From: Bradyrhizobium macuxiense
GTDB lineage: Bacteria > Pseudomonadota > Alphaproteobacteria > Rhizobiales > Xanthobacteraceae
Direction of reading: 5' to 3'
DNA: 64,000 nucleotides
Assembly (NCBI RefSeq): GCF_007993935.1
Contig: NZ_VITY01000014.1
Coordinates: 118,501 to 182,500 of the forward strand
The notes beneath the pieces were generated by a model. It searched no databases and had not been told where the DNA came from. It saw only the letters and a program-made list of their open reading frames with translations. Shown in pieces: positions 16,393-23,713 of the stretch. Each line of letters begins with the position of its first letter. The stretch's first letter is position 1. The translations under genes were made by a program, and so were the position numbers.

Positions 16393-18018
16393 ATGGCCGA
16401 TCTTCTGACCTTAAAGAAATTCGAGGCGTTGAGCCCCTTCGAGATCAAGGACGAGCTGATCAATCTCGCGAAGACCAATTCGAAGCGGAGCCAGATGCCC
16501 TTCCTGAACGCCGGGCGAGGCAATCCGAACTGGGTCGCCACGACGCCGCGCGAAGGCTTTTTCCTGCTGGGACAGTTCGCCATCACCGAGAGCAAGCGGG
16601 TGATGGAACACCCGGCGGGCATCGGCGGCATGCCGCAGGCAAAGGGTATTGCCGGACGGTTCGAGGCCTGGCTCAAACAGCACAAGGACATGCCCGGCGC
16701 CGGTTTCCTGACCGAGATGCTGCCCTTTACGGTGCAGAAATTCGGCTTCGAGCCCGACGCCTTCGTCCACGAACTGGTCGATTCGATCATCGGCGACAAT
16801 TACCCGGTGCCGGACCGCATGCTGGTTCACAACGAGAAGATCGTGCACGAATATCTGATGTGGGCGGTCTGCGGCGAGCCGCGGCCGGCCGGGAAGTTCG
16901 ACATCTATGCGGTCGAGGGCGGCACGGCGGCGATGTGTTACCTGTTCAAGTCGCTGAAGGCCAATCGGCTGCTGGTGCCCGGCGATACGATTGCGTTGGC
17001 AACACCGATCTTCACGCCCTACATCGAGATGACACACCTTGAAGACTATGACCTGAAGGTCGTTCAGATCAAAGCTCCGCAGGAAAACAAATTCCAGTTC
17101 ACCGACGAGGAAATCAGGAAGCTGGAGGATCCGAAGGTCAAGGCCTTCTTCGTCGTGAATCCATCCAATCCTCCGGGGATGGCGCTCAGCAAGGAGACCG
17201 TTGCCAAGTTGGCCAATCTGGTCAGGACCAAGCGTCCCGACCTGATGATCCTCACCGACGACGTCTACGGCACCTTCGTGCATAACTTCCGTTCGCTGCT
17301 CGGCGAGCTGCCGCACAACACCATCGGCGTCTACTCCTATTCGAAATATTTCGGCTGCACGGGATGGCGGCTCGGGGCCATCGCCATCCACGAGGACAAC
17401 ATCTTCGACAAGAAGATCGCCAATCTTCCGGACGAGGCCGTGAAGGCGCTGGACAAACGCTACGGGCCGCTCACGCTCGAACCGCGCAAGCTCAAGCTGA
17501 TCGACCGCATCGTCGCCGACAGCCGCGACGTGGCGCTCAATCACACCGCCGGATTGTCGTTGCCGCAGCAGGTGATGATGAGCCTGTTCTCGCTCGCCGA
17601 GATGATGGACGTGAAGAAGGCCTATCAGGCCGCCTGCATGGAGATCGTCAACAAGCGCCTGTGGTCGCTGCTCGACGGCCTCGGACTGGCCGACAAGCTG
17701 ACCCCGAATCCGAACTATGATGCCTACTACGCCCTGATCGATTTCGAGTTCTGGGCCCGCAAGAACATCGGCGACGATGCCGTCGAACACCTGAAGAGGA
17801 ATGTCCACCCGCTGGACCTCGCATTCAGGCTGGCCGAAGCCCACGGGATCGTGCTGTTGAACGGAGGCGGCTTCGACGCACCCGAATGGTCGCTTCGCGT
17901 GTCGCTCGCGAACCTGCCCGATGATGTCTACGACGACATCGGACGCGGCGTCCGGACCATCGCCAGGGGCTATCGAGACACCTACGAGGCGGCGAAGGGC
18001 GCAGCCGCGAAGCGCTGA
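16393..18018 (+). CDS. aspD: Aspartate 4-decarboxylase (bifunctional with aspartate aminotransferase)
   Basis: A 541-residue PLP enzyme of fold type I, the length typical of AspD and about 140 residues longer than plain aspartate aminotransferases. The Schiff-base lysine is K318 in YSKYFGCTGWRLGA. NPSNPPG, the substrate-binding loop, and LTDDVYG, with the PLP-contacting Asp and Tyr, are intact. It converts L-aspartate to L-alanine plus CO2, consuming a cytosolic proton. With AspT exchange this gives a proton-motive cycle. GGGAG lies 5 nt before the start. Divergent antiporter genes and paired FixK boxes indicate co-regulation at low oxygen. The main alternative would be a simple aminotransferase, but length and context argue for AspD. 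Confidence 0.93.
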   Translation: MADLLTLKKFEALSPFEIKDELINLAKTNSKRSQMPFLNAGRGNPNWVATTPREGFFLLGQFAITESKRVMEHPAGIGGMPQAKGIAGRFEAWLKQHKDMPGAGFLTEMLPFTVQKFGFEPDAFVHELVDSIIGDNYPVPDRMLVHNEKIVHEYLMWAVCGEPRPAGKFDIYAVEGGTAAMCYLFKSLKANRLLVPGDTIALATPIFTPYIEMTHLEDYDLKVVQIKAPQENKFQFTDEEIRKLEDPKVKAFFVVNPSNPPGMALSKETVAKLANLVRTKRPDLMILTDDVYGTFVHNFRSLLGELPHNTIGVYSYSKYFGCTGWRLGAIAIHEDNIFDKKIANLPDEAVKALDKRYGPLTLEPRKLKLIDRIVADSRDVALNHTAGLSLPQQVMMSLFSLAEMMDVKKAYQAACMEIVNKRLWSLLDGLGLADKLTPNPNYDAYYALIDFEFWARKNIGDDAVEHLKRNVHPLDLAFRLAEAHGIVLLNGGGFDAPEWSLRVSLANLPDDVYDDIGRGVRTIARGYRDTYEAAKGAAAKR

Positions 18019-18069
18019 GAGCGATGCCGCGCGCCGGAAGCCTGATCAAGTAGCGCTGAAGCCAAAGAA

Positions 18070-18100
18070 AAGCCCCGGCGACCGTGCCGCCGGGGCTTTT
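18070..18100. terminator. Bidirectional terminator between aspD and the outer-membrane gene
   Basis: AGCCCCGGC and GCCGGGGCT form a strong stem flanked by AAAGAAA on one side and TTTT on the other. It can stop aspD on the plus strand and the convergent porin-like gene on the minus strand. Confidence 0.8.
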
Positions 18101-18117
18101 GCATATTTTCAGGGAGA

Positions 18118-18855
18118 TCAGTATCTCGCCACGACTGGCCCGCCGAACCGATAGTTCAGGCGTATCGTCAGCAGATCCACGTCCTGTCCGATCCGGTTGG
18201 CAGCACCGGCCACGATGGGATTGACCACCGAGAACGTGTTGTTCGCATCACCCATGAAAAGACGGTCATACTCGAGCCCGACCGACCAGTTCGGGGTGAA
18301 GCCATATTCGAAGCCCACGCCGACCGTGCCGCCCCAACGGGTCGACGTCGCCGACGCCACCCCGATTCCCCCGACCGTGGTCCAGATGTCGTAGCGATTG
18401 CTGGTGACCGCTGCACCGCCCTTCACATAGAACAGCGCGGCATCCCAGGCCCAGCCAAGCTGGCCGGTGAAAAGGCCGAGTCCGTCGGTCTTCGTGGTCG
18501 TCGAGAACCTCGGATCAACCAGGCTGAGGCGCGAACTCTTCAAATCCGCCCAATCGCCCTGTCCTTCCAGACCGAACACGAACTGGCCCGTCTGCCAGCG
18601 ATAACCGAGCTGGCCGCCGACAACTCCACCTGAGCGCGAGCTGCACCCGTCGGCCACAACACCACCGACGGCAGGGATGAAGTCCCAGCAGGTGCGGCTC
18701 TCGCCCCAGCCGCCATTGGCACCGATATAGAAGCCGGTCCAATTGTAGACTGGCGGAGGCAGCGGCACAGGCGCCGCCTTAACGGCCATGTCGGCTGACA
18801 ACGCCGGCGTGGCCATGCCCAAAATCACAGCGGCGGAAAGCAAAAATCTCTTCAT
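18118..18855 (-). CDS. Omp25/OmpW-like outer-membrane beta-barrel protein
   Basis: A 245-residue protein with a signal peptide (MKRFLLSAAVILG...ALSA, cleavage near residue 20). It then has YNWTGFYIGANGGWG, the hallmark first strand of rhizobial Omp25/Omp31 small barrels. Alternating strands follow and it ends in RLNYRFGGPVVARY with the C-terminal aromatic residue used for outer-membrane insertion. Structural or surface role. A single-mismatch FixK-like site (TTGC-N6-TCAG, 18901-18914) lies 53 nt (centre) before the start, too weak to call on its own. Confidence 0.9.
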   Translation of the reverse strand: MKRFLLSAAVILGMATPALSADMAVKAAPVPLPPPVYNWTGFYIGANGGWGESRTCWDFIPAVGGVVADGCSSRSGGVVGGQLGYRWQTGQFVFGLEGQGDWADLKSSRLSLVDPRFSTTTKTDGLGLFTGQLGWAWDAALFYVKGGAAVTSNRYDIWTTVGGIGVASATSTRWGGTVGVGFEYGFTPNWSVGLEYDRLFMGDANNTFSVVNPIVAGAANRIGQDVDLLTIRLNYRFGGPVVARY

Positions 18856-19068
18856 GGAATGATCTCCGGATCTCTTCGCATCAATCGAGAACAGCAGTCA
18901 TTGCGGTCGTTCAGTGATCGAAGCGTAGATGCGAGTTACGAAAAAGCGCGTGCCATAATGGCAACACTCAAGGGCAATCAAACGCCGCGTGTCTAATTGA
19001 TGCTTGCAGCCCTTGGTTAAGCGCAGCGCTTGTGCCGCCAATGCCCGGACACGGGTCGCCAGATCGGC

Positions 19069-19335
19069 TCACGGTTCGACGAGCCAATCGGCAATGCGCT
19101 GCGAAGGAATCAATTGCTTTGGGAGATACGGATTGAGCGTGCCGGCGAACACGACCAACCCTTCGTCGAGTTTCGACCGAGCGAACTCCTTTGCCTCCGC
19201 TTCGGTGGCAAATGTTCTGGTCTCGCGAGGGCTGCGCGTCCTTTGATGCAGCAGACCGCGCTGGCGGATTTCGAAAGTCACATACCAGATCGCCGACACG
19301 GCAACACCGAAGGGAATGGACAGCCAAGCTGTCAC
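19069..19335 (-). CDS. Small membrane-anchored hypothetical protein
   Basis: An 88-residue frame with one N-terminal membrane helix (about residues 4-20) and a cytosolic domain reading TRTFATEAEAKEFARSKLDEGL. This resembles small domains that handle a tag or coat rather than an enzyme; no family was recognised. A perfect FixK/FNR box lies only 24 nt before the GTG start at 19335. That would place a class II transcription start (about 19324) inside the first codons, so either the start codon is further in or the promoter has a different geometry. The ribosome site is weak. Codon use looks coding. Confidence 0.55.
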   Translation of the reverse strand: MTAWLSIPFGVAVSAIWYVTFEIRQRGLLHQRTRSPRETRTFATEAEAKEFARSKLDEGLVVFAGTLNPYLPKQLIPSQRIADWLVEP

Positions 19336-19358
19336 AACATCTGGCCGCCGGTCGCACC

Positions 19359-19372
19359 TTGATCTTGGTCAA
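19359..19372. promoter_or_regulatory. FixK/FNR box near the 88-residue gene
   Basis: TTGATCTTGGTCAA, perfect TTGA-N6-TCAA. On the minus strand it precedes the small membrane protein. No plus-strand gene lies within reach. Confidence 0.65.
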
Positions 19373-19491
19373 CCCAATGCCGCCCGTAGAAATACGGATG
19401 CTGCTGTTCTGCTTATGCGATCGATCCAGGCCAACGCTCAGTCGCGGCACAAGATGATATCAGTGGCCGGAACGGCTAGCCGCCTTCCCGC

Positions 19492-19920
19492 TCACTGACA
19501 GACAAGCACCGGAGTCTTTGCTTGCGTCAGCACCTTGTTGGTCACGCTGCCGATGAGAAGCATGGAGAGCCCGCTGCGTCCGTGCGATGACATGACAATG
19601 AGGTCGCAGCCTTTGTCCTTGGCTGCTGCGATGATGGCTTGATCGGGTCGCCCGCTCTCCACCAGACTTGTCTCGCAGGCAGCGCCGGCCTCTTTTGCCG
19701 CGCGTGCGGCGCGATCCAGCGCGCCCGCGGCTTCTTCCTTGCGAATCTCGGAGTATCTCGCGAGCAATTCACGGTACTGCCCTCCTATCTCCGAGAGCGG
19801 TTCCACAACGAAGATGACCGATGCTTTGGCGCCGAGGGATTTTGCCAGCGCCAGCCCATGCCTGAGCCCATGCTCCGCCAGCTCCGAGCCGTCTGTTGGA
19901 ATGAGAATGTGCCGGTACAT
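19492..19920 (-). CDS. Universal stress protein (UspA family)
   Basis: A 142-residue single-domain Usp. It starts MYRHILIPTDGSE with the conserved Asp of the nucleotide pocket, has VIFVVEPL after the first helix, and ends with SSHGRSGLSMLLIGSVTNKVL, the G-x2-G-x9-G-S ATP-binding motif, then TPVLVCQ. It probably binds ATP and acts in survival under stress or low oxygen. Its perfect FixK/FNR box (19993-20006) is ideally placed, with a predicted leader of about 38 nt. Usp genes are frequent members of FixK/FNR regulons. Confidence 0.93.
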   Translation of the reverse strand: MYRHILIPTDGSELAEHGLRHGLALAKSLGAKASVIFVVEPLSEIGGQYRELLARYSEIRKEEAAGALDRAARAAKEAGAACETSLVESGRPDQAIIAAAKDKGCDLIVMSSHGRSGLSMLLIGSVTNKVLTQAKTPVLVCQ

Positions 19921-19992
19921 GCCTTCACCTCCCGATCAACTGGATGATATCGCAGCCTGAACGCAGGCTGGGCCTTGGTTTCGGATCTGGTC

Positions 19993-20006
19993 TTGAGATA
20001 GATCAA
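19993..20006. promoter_or_regulatory. FixK/FNR box upstream of the universal stress gene
   Basis: TTGAGATAGATCAA, perfect TTGA-N6-TCAA and identical to the box at 10680-10693. The centre is 80 nt before the start codon. Confidence 0.8.
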
Positions 20007-20099
20007 TCTGTCGCCCGCCGCGGCGCGCGCACGGATGTCTTCGATTGCTCCCAAGCCGGAACAACTCGTTCGCCAAATCACGCATGTTTGGTGAAGCGC

Positions 20100-20113
20100 T
20101 TGATCTAGATCAT
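20100..20113. promoter_or_regulatory. Near-perfect FixK/FNR box upstream of the 87-residue gene
   Basis: TTGATCTAGATCAT matches TTGA-N6-TCAA at seven of eight fixed bases. The centre is 130 nt before the start at 20236. Confidence 0.5.
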
Positions 20114-20235
20114 GGCCGGCAGGAGCCTTCGGCACGAAATCCCGATGGTGGCAGCTCGACCGCTTTGCCTTTGGGGGCCATGGCGCGAGGGGCGCGGGCC
20201 ATCTGCGATTCTCGCATCACAATAGGCGCAGGCAG

Positions 20236-20499
20236 ATGTGGGTGCTGATGTACGTATTTTCCTATTCGGTCAATCCGGCCGCCACGAGCGACAAGGCTGA
20301 ATGGCGGCTGCTCCCCAATGTGGTGTTCCAGGAGTTCACAAGTGAGGAGCGATGCCGCACGGCCAAGTCCATGCTCGAGGGCAGCCTGAAGGAGGCGGGA
20401 GCCAGACTAAGGAGCGGCCTGGAAGATCTGAAAACCATCGGCAAGGCCGACCCGGCGCAGATCATCATTGCCTACAATGTGGAATGTCTTCCGAAGTAG
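20236..20499 (+). CDS. Small hypothetical protein
   Basis: An 87-residue protein without a recognised domain. It has a short hydrophobic N-terminus (MWVLMYVFSYSV) that could be a weak signal or anchor, two cysteines far apart (one in EERCRTA, one near the end in VECLPK) and a charged helical middle. A 7-of-8 FixK-like site lies upstream. The pattern (short export-like segment, conserved-looking Cys pair) resembles small periplasmic proteins of unknown function in rhizobia. Confidence 0.55.
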   Translation: MWVLMYVFSYSVNPAATSDKAEWRLLPNVVFQEFTSEERCRTAKSMLEGSLKEAGARLRSGLEDLKTIGKADPAQIIIAYNVECLPK

Positions 20500-20530
20500 A
20501 TTCGGCAATTGAAGCAAGCGGAGCCCGAGT

Positions 20531-20965
20531 TCACCTCAGCGAAATCGTAAGTCCGCCCAGATTGGCGGCAAATTCCAATCCTGCTTTCGGTCCCTTGAGC
20601 ACCAGCACCACGCCATGTTCATTTCGCAGGCTTACCCCGCCAGCGCCGGCGGCCCATGCACCGCCTGCTCCGACCAGCGCGTAGCTGCCCGCGAAATCGT
20701 TGACCTCCCGGATGCCCGAGGCAGTCCCCTCCAGCCAGCTCACCGAGGTGCCGGCCGATACGCCGAGACTGAAGCCTGACGCGATGAAGGGATAGTGGCG
20801 GCCGCGGTAGATCAGCGTGCCGGTCCCGCCGCCACCACCCACGATGAGGGCCGCCTTCACGAACTTGACCTGGACGTGGCCAGTCGCTTGCGCAAAGCAT
20901 GGCGCGACCAACAGAACCAGCGCGACAAGCGCCAATATGACGGAACGGATCGTGCCTCGCATCAC
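20531..20965 (-). CDS. Small secreted glycine-rich protein, paralogue of 28729-29163
   Basis: A 144-residue protein with a signal peptide (cleavage after CFAQA, about residue 27). The mature part is a beta-rich sequence with VKFVKAALIVGGGGGTGTL, YRGRHYPF, GFSLGVSAG, YALVGAGGAWAAGAGG and ends LGGLTISLR. The gene at 28729-29163 encodes the same pattern at the same length, clearly a paralogue. It follows the DUF2950 gene by 16 nt and is the last gene of the operon starting from the FixK box at 23683. Function unknown; periplasmic or outer-membrane-associated. Confidence 0.8.
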   Translation of the reverse strand: MMRGTIRSVILALVALVLLVAPCFAQATGHVQVKFVKAALIVGGGGGTGTLIYRGRHYPFIASGFSLGVSAGTSVSWLEGTASGIREVNDFAGSYALVGAGGAWAAGAGGVSLRNEHGVVLVLKGPKAGLEFAANLGGLTISLR

Positions 20966-20981
20966 TGCAGCCCCTCTTTGC

Positions 20982-21908
20982 TCAGGGATTCGCTGGATCC
21001 ACTTTCTTCCAGGTTTGATCCGGATCGAAAACGATCATGCGCTTGGCGAGGAAATCGGTGCGTGAGCCGAGATCCTTCTGATAGACAGTGCCTGCGTGGT
21101 TGACCAGGAAGGTCATGACGCCGGAATTGCCGTACTCGGCGGGCCAGGCGACCAGCGCAAAGCCACCGATCATCTTGCCCTTCACGACATAGTTCAACGC
21201 GCCGCCCGGGGCGTCGGAGCCTTGTGCCTTGAGGATGCGATAGTAGTATCCGTGGTACGGCTCGGCCTGCTCGCCGACCTTGTAGCCTTCTGCCGCGGCC
21301 TGGGCCGCCAATTCACCGAGCGGACTCGGATCCTTGTCGTCACGCCAGAACAATCCGTCGGTCTTGCCCGGCCTGCTGACGATGCGCTGGGCATAGGCGC
21401 CCACGCCCTCGCCGCGATCCTTCCCGGCGTACTCGTTCTGGGCGTCGACATAGGCAAGACAGGTCTGGATGGCGGCCAGTTCGTTGCGGCCGATCCGGCG
21501 GTAGAGGATTTCGCGGCGTCCCGCGGATGCGTCGAAGCTCCAGCCGTCGGCGTTATTGACGAGTGGGATCGGGAACGGAAAATCGTCCGTCCCCAGGATC
21601 AGGATGGCCTTCTTGTTGCCGTCGGCCTTGATCGAATGCCTGGCGTCGTAGGCAGAAAGGAAGGTCTGTCGCGCATTGGCGTCGGCGACATCGTCGCCGG
21701 ACTCGATGATGTCGGTAGCGTCGCGCCCGAGCACCTTCAGCATGGCCCGGCTCGTGCCGGTCTTGACGGCAGTTGCCAGAGCCGACGCCGCGTCTTCAGG
21801 GTTGGGGAACCCCTGCTGGGCACGAGCCGGCGACAGCAGCATGGCGAGCGCCGTTGCTGCAGCCACGCTGATGGAAGCAATACGATTCAATCGCGAAAAG
21901 CCTGTCAT
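20982..21908 (-). CDS. DUF2950 family periplasmic protein
   Basis: A 308-residue exported protein. MTGFSRLNRI...SPARAQ is a signal peptide (about 31 residues), followed by QQGFPNPEDAASALATAVK, the usual opening of DUF2950, and a C-terminal half with YHGYYYRILKAQG and YGNSGVMTFLVNHAGTVYQKDLG. The start at 21908 follows GGAGG and overlaps the stop of the DUF3300 gene by 4 bp, so translation is coupled. DUF3300 and DUF2950 genes are commonly paired; no function is established. Confidence 0.88.
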   Translation of the reverse strand: MTGFSRLNRIASISVAAATALAMLLSPARAQQGFPNPEDAASALATAVKTGTSRAMLKVLGRDATDIIESGDDVADANARQTFLSAYDARHSIKADGNKKAILILGTDDFPFPIPLVNNADGWSFDASAGRREILYRRIGRNELAAIQTCLAYVDAQNEYAGKDRGEGVGAYAQRIVSRPGKTDGLFWRDDKDPSPLGELAAQAAAEGYKVGEQAEPYHGYYYRILKAQGSDAPGGALNYVVKGKMIGGFALVAWPAEYGNSGVMTFLVNHAGTVYQKDLGSRTDFLAKRMIVFDPDQTWKKVDPANP

Positions 21909-23626
21909 CGTGATGCCTCCGACGGAGATGGAATCCTTGCGCCGGCGGCAAGCCAATCGTGATAGCTGCGGAACTTGATCCCGAGCTTGTCGTAATAGAC
22001 CCTGAGATAGCCGTCGGCGCCGCGCATCACCGCCGCCGGCATGACCTGCTCGACCTCTTGCGCCATCACGCCGACATAGGCCTTGCTGCTGCCGAGGTAG
22101 CTGAAGCGGTAGTAGCCGAGGCCGTTGGCGAGATACCCGAGCAGCTCGATATCGTGCTTGAGCGCAATGTCGGAACGTCGGCCACCACCGCCGCCGCCAC
22201 GGAAGCCACCACCTCCGCCACCGCCGCGGAAACCACCGCCACCTCCGCCGCCGAAGCCGCCGCCACCACGGCCGGCGAAACTTGCGCCGCCGCCGCGCGG
22301 CATGCTGGCCATACTCGATCGCCCGCGCGCCGATGCCGCCGCAGCTGCCCGTCCGGACGACACGTTCATCGCGCCGCCGCGATTGCCGCCGCCACGATTC
22401 GCCGCAGCTGCGCGGTTACCGGCACTGCCGCGGTTGGCGGCCTTGGCGCGATCACCACCGCCCTTGGCCTTGTTGCCGGCACCCGCGCGATCGCCGCCCT
22501 TGGCGCGATCGCCCGCACCGGCACGGTCGCCACCTCTGCCACGATCACCGGCGCGGTCGCCTCCACGATCCCCGGCGCGATCACCTGCACGGTCTCCAGC
22601 GCGATCGCCGCGGTCTCCTGCCCGGTCACCTGCGCGATCTGCCTGGCGATCGCCGCCGGGGTTGAGGACCTGCTGACCGTCGCGGCCGCGATAATTCATC
22701 CGGTCGCTGACACCGGCCCGGTTGTTGTTGCCGCCGAAGCGCTGCTGCACATTGCTGTTGTTGTAGCGAACGCCCTGGCGATGCGCCGAATTGTGCTGCC
22801 AGCCATTTGCGATGTTGGTGGTCCGGTGATTGACATAGACGTTGCGATTGCCCCAGTTGCAACCGCCGCCCCAGTAATTGCCCCAGCGTCCGATCGCCCA
22901 TCCGGCGCCGAAGGCGAGCCCAGCCGCGATCACACCGGCACCGATATAGGACGGGTAACCGAAATAATACGGCGGGTATTCAGCATAGGGCCAACTGCCA
23001 TACACCGTGGCGGGATCGTAATAGGGCACATAGACCGTGTCGGGATCGGTCTGCTCGATGACGATGACCTGCTTGTTCTCCTGGGTCTGGACGCTGACCT
23101 TCTGCTGCTTGGTCGTCACCAGCTTGTTGTTGGCCTGCGCCTTGCTGCGCAGCCGCTGGATCGCATCCATGACATCGGCCTGCTGGGCCAGCACGGCATC
23201 GCCCAGGTTCTTCGTCCAATCGATCTTGTCGCTCATCATCGCGAGCACGTCGGCGGTGCTCGCGAGTGCCTTGACGCTGTCATCCCAGGCCTGCTTGTCG
23301 ACCTCGGTCTTCAACGCGTCTCCTTTCAGGCTCTTGCGCTCCTTCAACCACCGATCGGCCTGCACCACTTCGAGCGGATAGGTCGATGCCGCCAGCACGT
23401 TGGCCAGCAGCGAGTCCGGATAGAGCGCGATCGGCGCCACCAGCGCTTCCAGCTGTTCGGGCTTCAGCAACTGATCGGCCGGTTGTGTCGCCGCCGCGGC
23501 CGGCTGATTGGCCTGAACGGGCTGACTGGTTTGGGCTGGCGGTTTGTCAGCCGTCTGCGCGAATGCGGCGACTGATGTCATCGACACCAGCACAACCGCG
23601 AGCAGCGTGTTGCCCCAACGGACCAT
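21905..23626 (-). CDS. DUF3300 protein fused to a GDRA-repeat/Gly-rich linker and an S74-like C-terminal domain
   Basis: A 573-residue exported protein. The signal peptide ends near AFAQ. DUF3300 follows (about 55-220) with LVAPIALYPDSLLANVLAASTYP, VDKQAWDDSVKAL and the PDTVYVPYYDP motif. Next come a short membrane-like Gly/Ala segment, an Asn/Arg-rich stretch, about 70 residues of GDRA-type repeats, and a Gly-rich region. The C-terminal 85 residues read SDIALKHDIELLG, YRFSYLG, YVGVMAQEVE and LRVYYDKLG, which resemble the peptidase S74 intramolecular chaperone domain of phage tail spikes. The start is set by GGAGG 5 nt upstream. A perfect FixK box is 64 nt (to the centre) away. The fusion is unusual; surface assembly is a guess. 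Confidence 0.88.
   Translation of the reverse strand: MVRWGNTLLAVVLVSMTSVAAFAQTADKPPAQTSQPVQANQPAAAATQPADQLLKPEQLEALVAPIALYPDSLLANVLAASTYPLEVVQADRWLKERKSLKGDALKTEVDKQAWDDSVKALASTADVLAMMSDKIDWTKNLGDAVLAQQADVMDAIQRLRSKAQANNKLVTTKQQKVSVQTQENKQVIVIEQTDPDTVYVPYYDPATVYGSWPYAEYPPYYFGYPSYIGAGVIAAGLAFGAGWAIGRWGNYWGGGCNWGNRNVYVNHRTTNIANGWQHNSAHRQGVRYNNSNVQQRFGGNNNRAGVSDRMNYRGRDGQQVLNPGGDRQADRAGDRAGDRGDRAGDRAGDRAGDRGGDRAGDRGRGGDRAGAGDRAKGGDRAGAGNKAKGGGDRAKAANRGSAGNRAAAANRGGGNRGGAMNVSSGRAAAAASARGRSSMASMPRGGGASFAGRGGGGFGGGGGGGFRGGGGGGGFRGGGGGGRRSDIALKHDIELLGYLANGLGYYRFSYLGSSKAYVGVMAQEVEQVMPAAVMRGADGYLRVYYDKLGIKFRSYHDWLAAGARIPSPSEASR
22437..22660 (-). repeat. Coding tandem repeat (GDRA units) inside the DUF3300 gene
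   Basis: A run of near-identical 12-bp units of the type GGCGATCGCGCC (and GGTGACCGGGCC) encodes repeated Gly-Asp-Arg-Ala. Units vary by synonymous changes, so it has expanded by slippage and then drifted. Length is likely to vary between strains. Confidence 0.75.
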
Positions 23627-23682
23627 CGCGACCTCCATCGACACCAGCGGTCGACAGCATCGGCCACGGCCATGCCCCCTCT

Positions 23683-23696
23683 TTGATCGAGATCAA
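23683..23696. promoter_or_regulatory. FixK/FNR box upstream of the DUF3300 operon
   Basis: TTGATCGAGATCAA, perfect TTGA-N6-TCAA, centred 64 nt before the DUF3300 start. The predicted transcription start (about 23648) excludes any start codon further upstream. Confidence 0.8.
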
Positions 23697-23713
23697 GGAA
23701 AATGTCCGTCCGC

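Larger units (their letters stand above)
19921..20235. other. Divergent intergenic region with two FixK-type sites
   Basis: About 315 bases with no supported gene. It holds one perfect box (19993-20006) for the Usp gene and one 7-of-8 site (20100-20113) facing the plus-strand small gene. Confidence 0.6.

Noticed and set aside
18901..18914. TTGC-N6-TCAG as a FixK box for the Omp25-like gene
   Set aside because: One mismatch in a half site and the relaxed base in the other; not distinguishable from chance without a matrix scan.
21959..23575. 538-residue plus-strand frame opposite the DUF3300 gene
   Set aside because: Ala/Thr/Ile-rich translation of the antisense of GDRA and Gly-rich repeats; no domain, and the minus-strand gene has signal peptide, DUF3300 and ribosome site.
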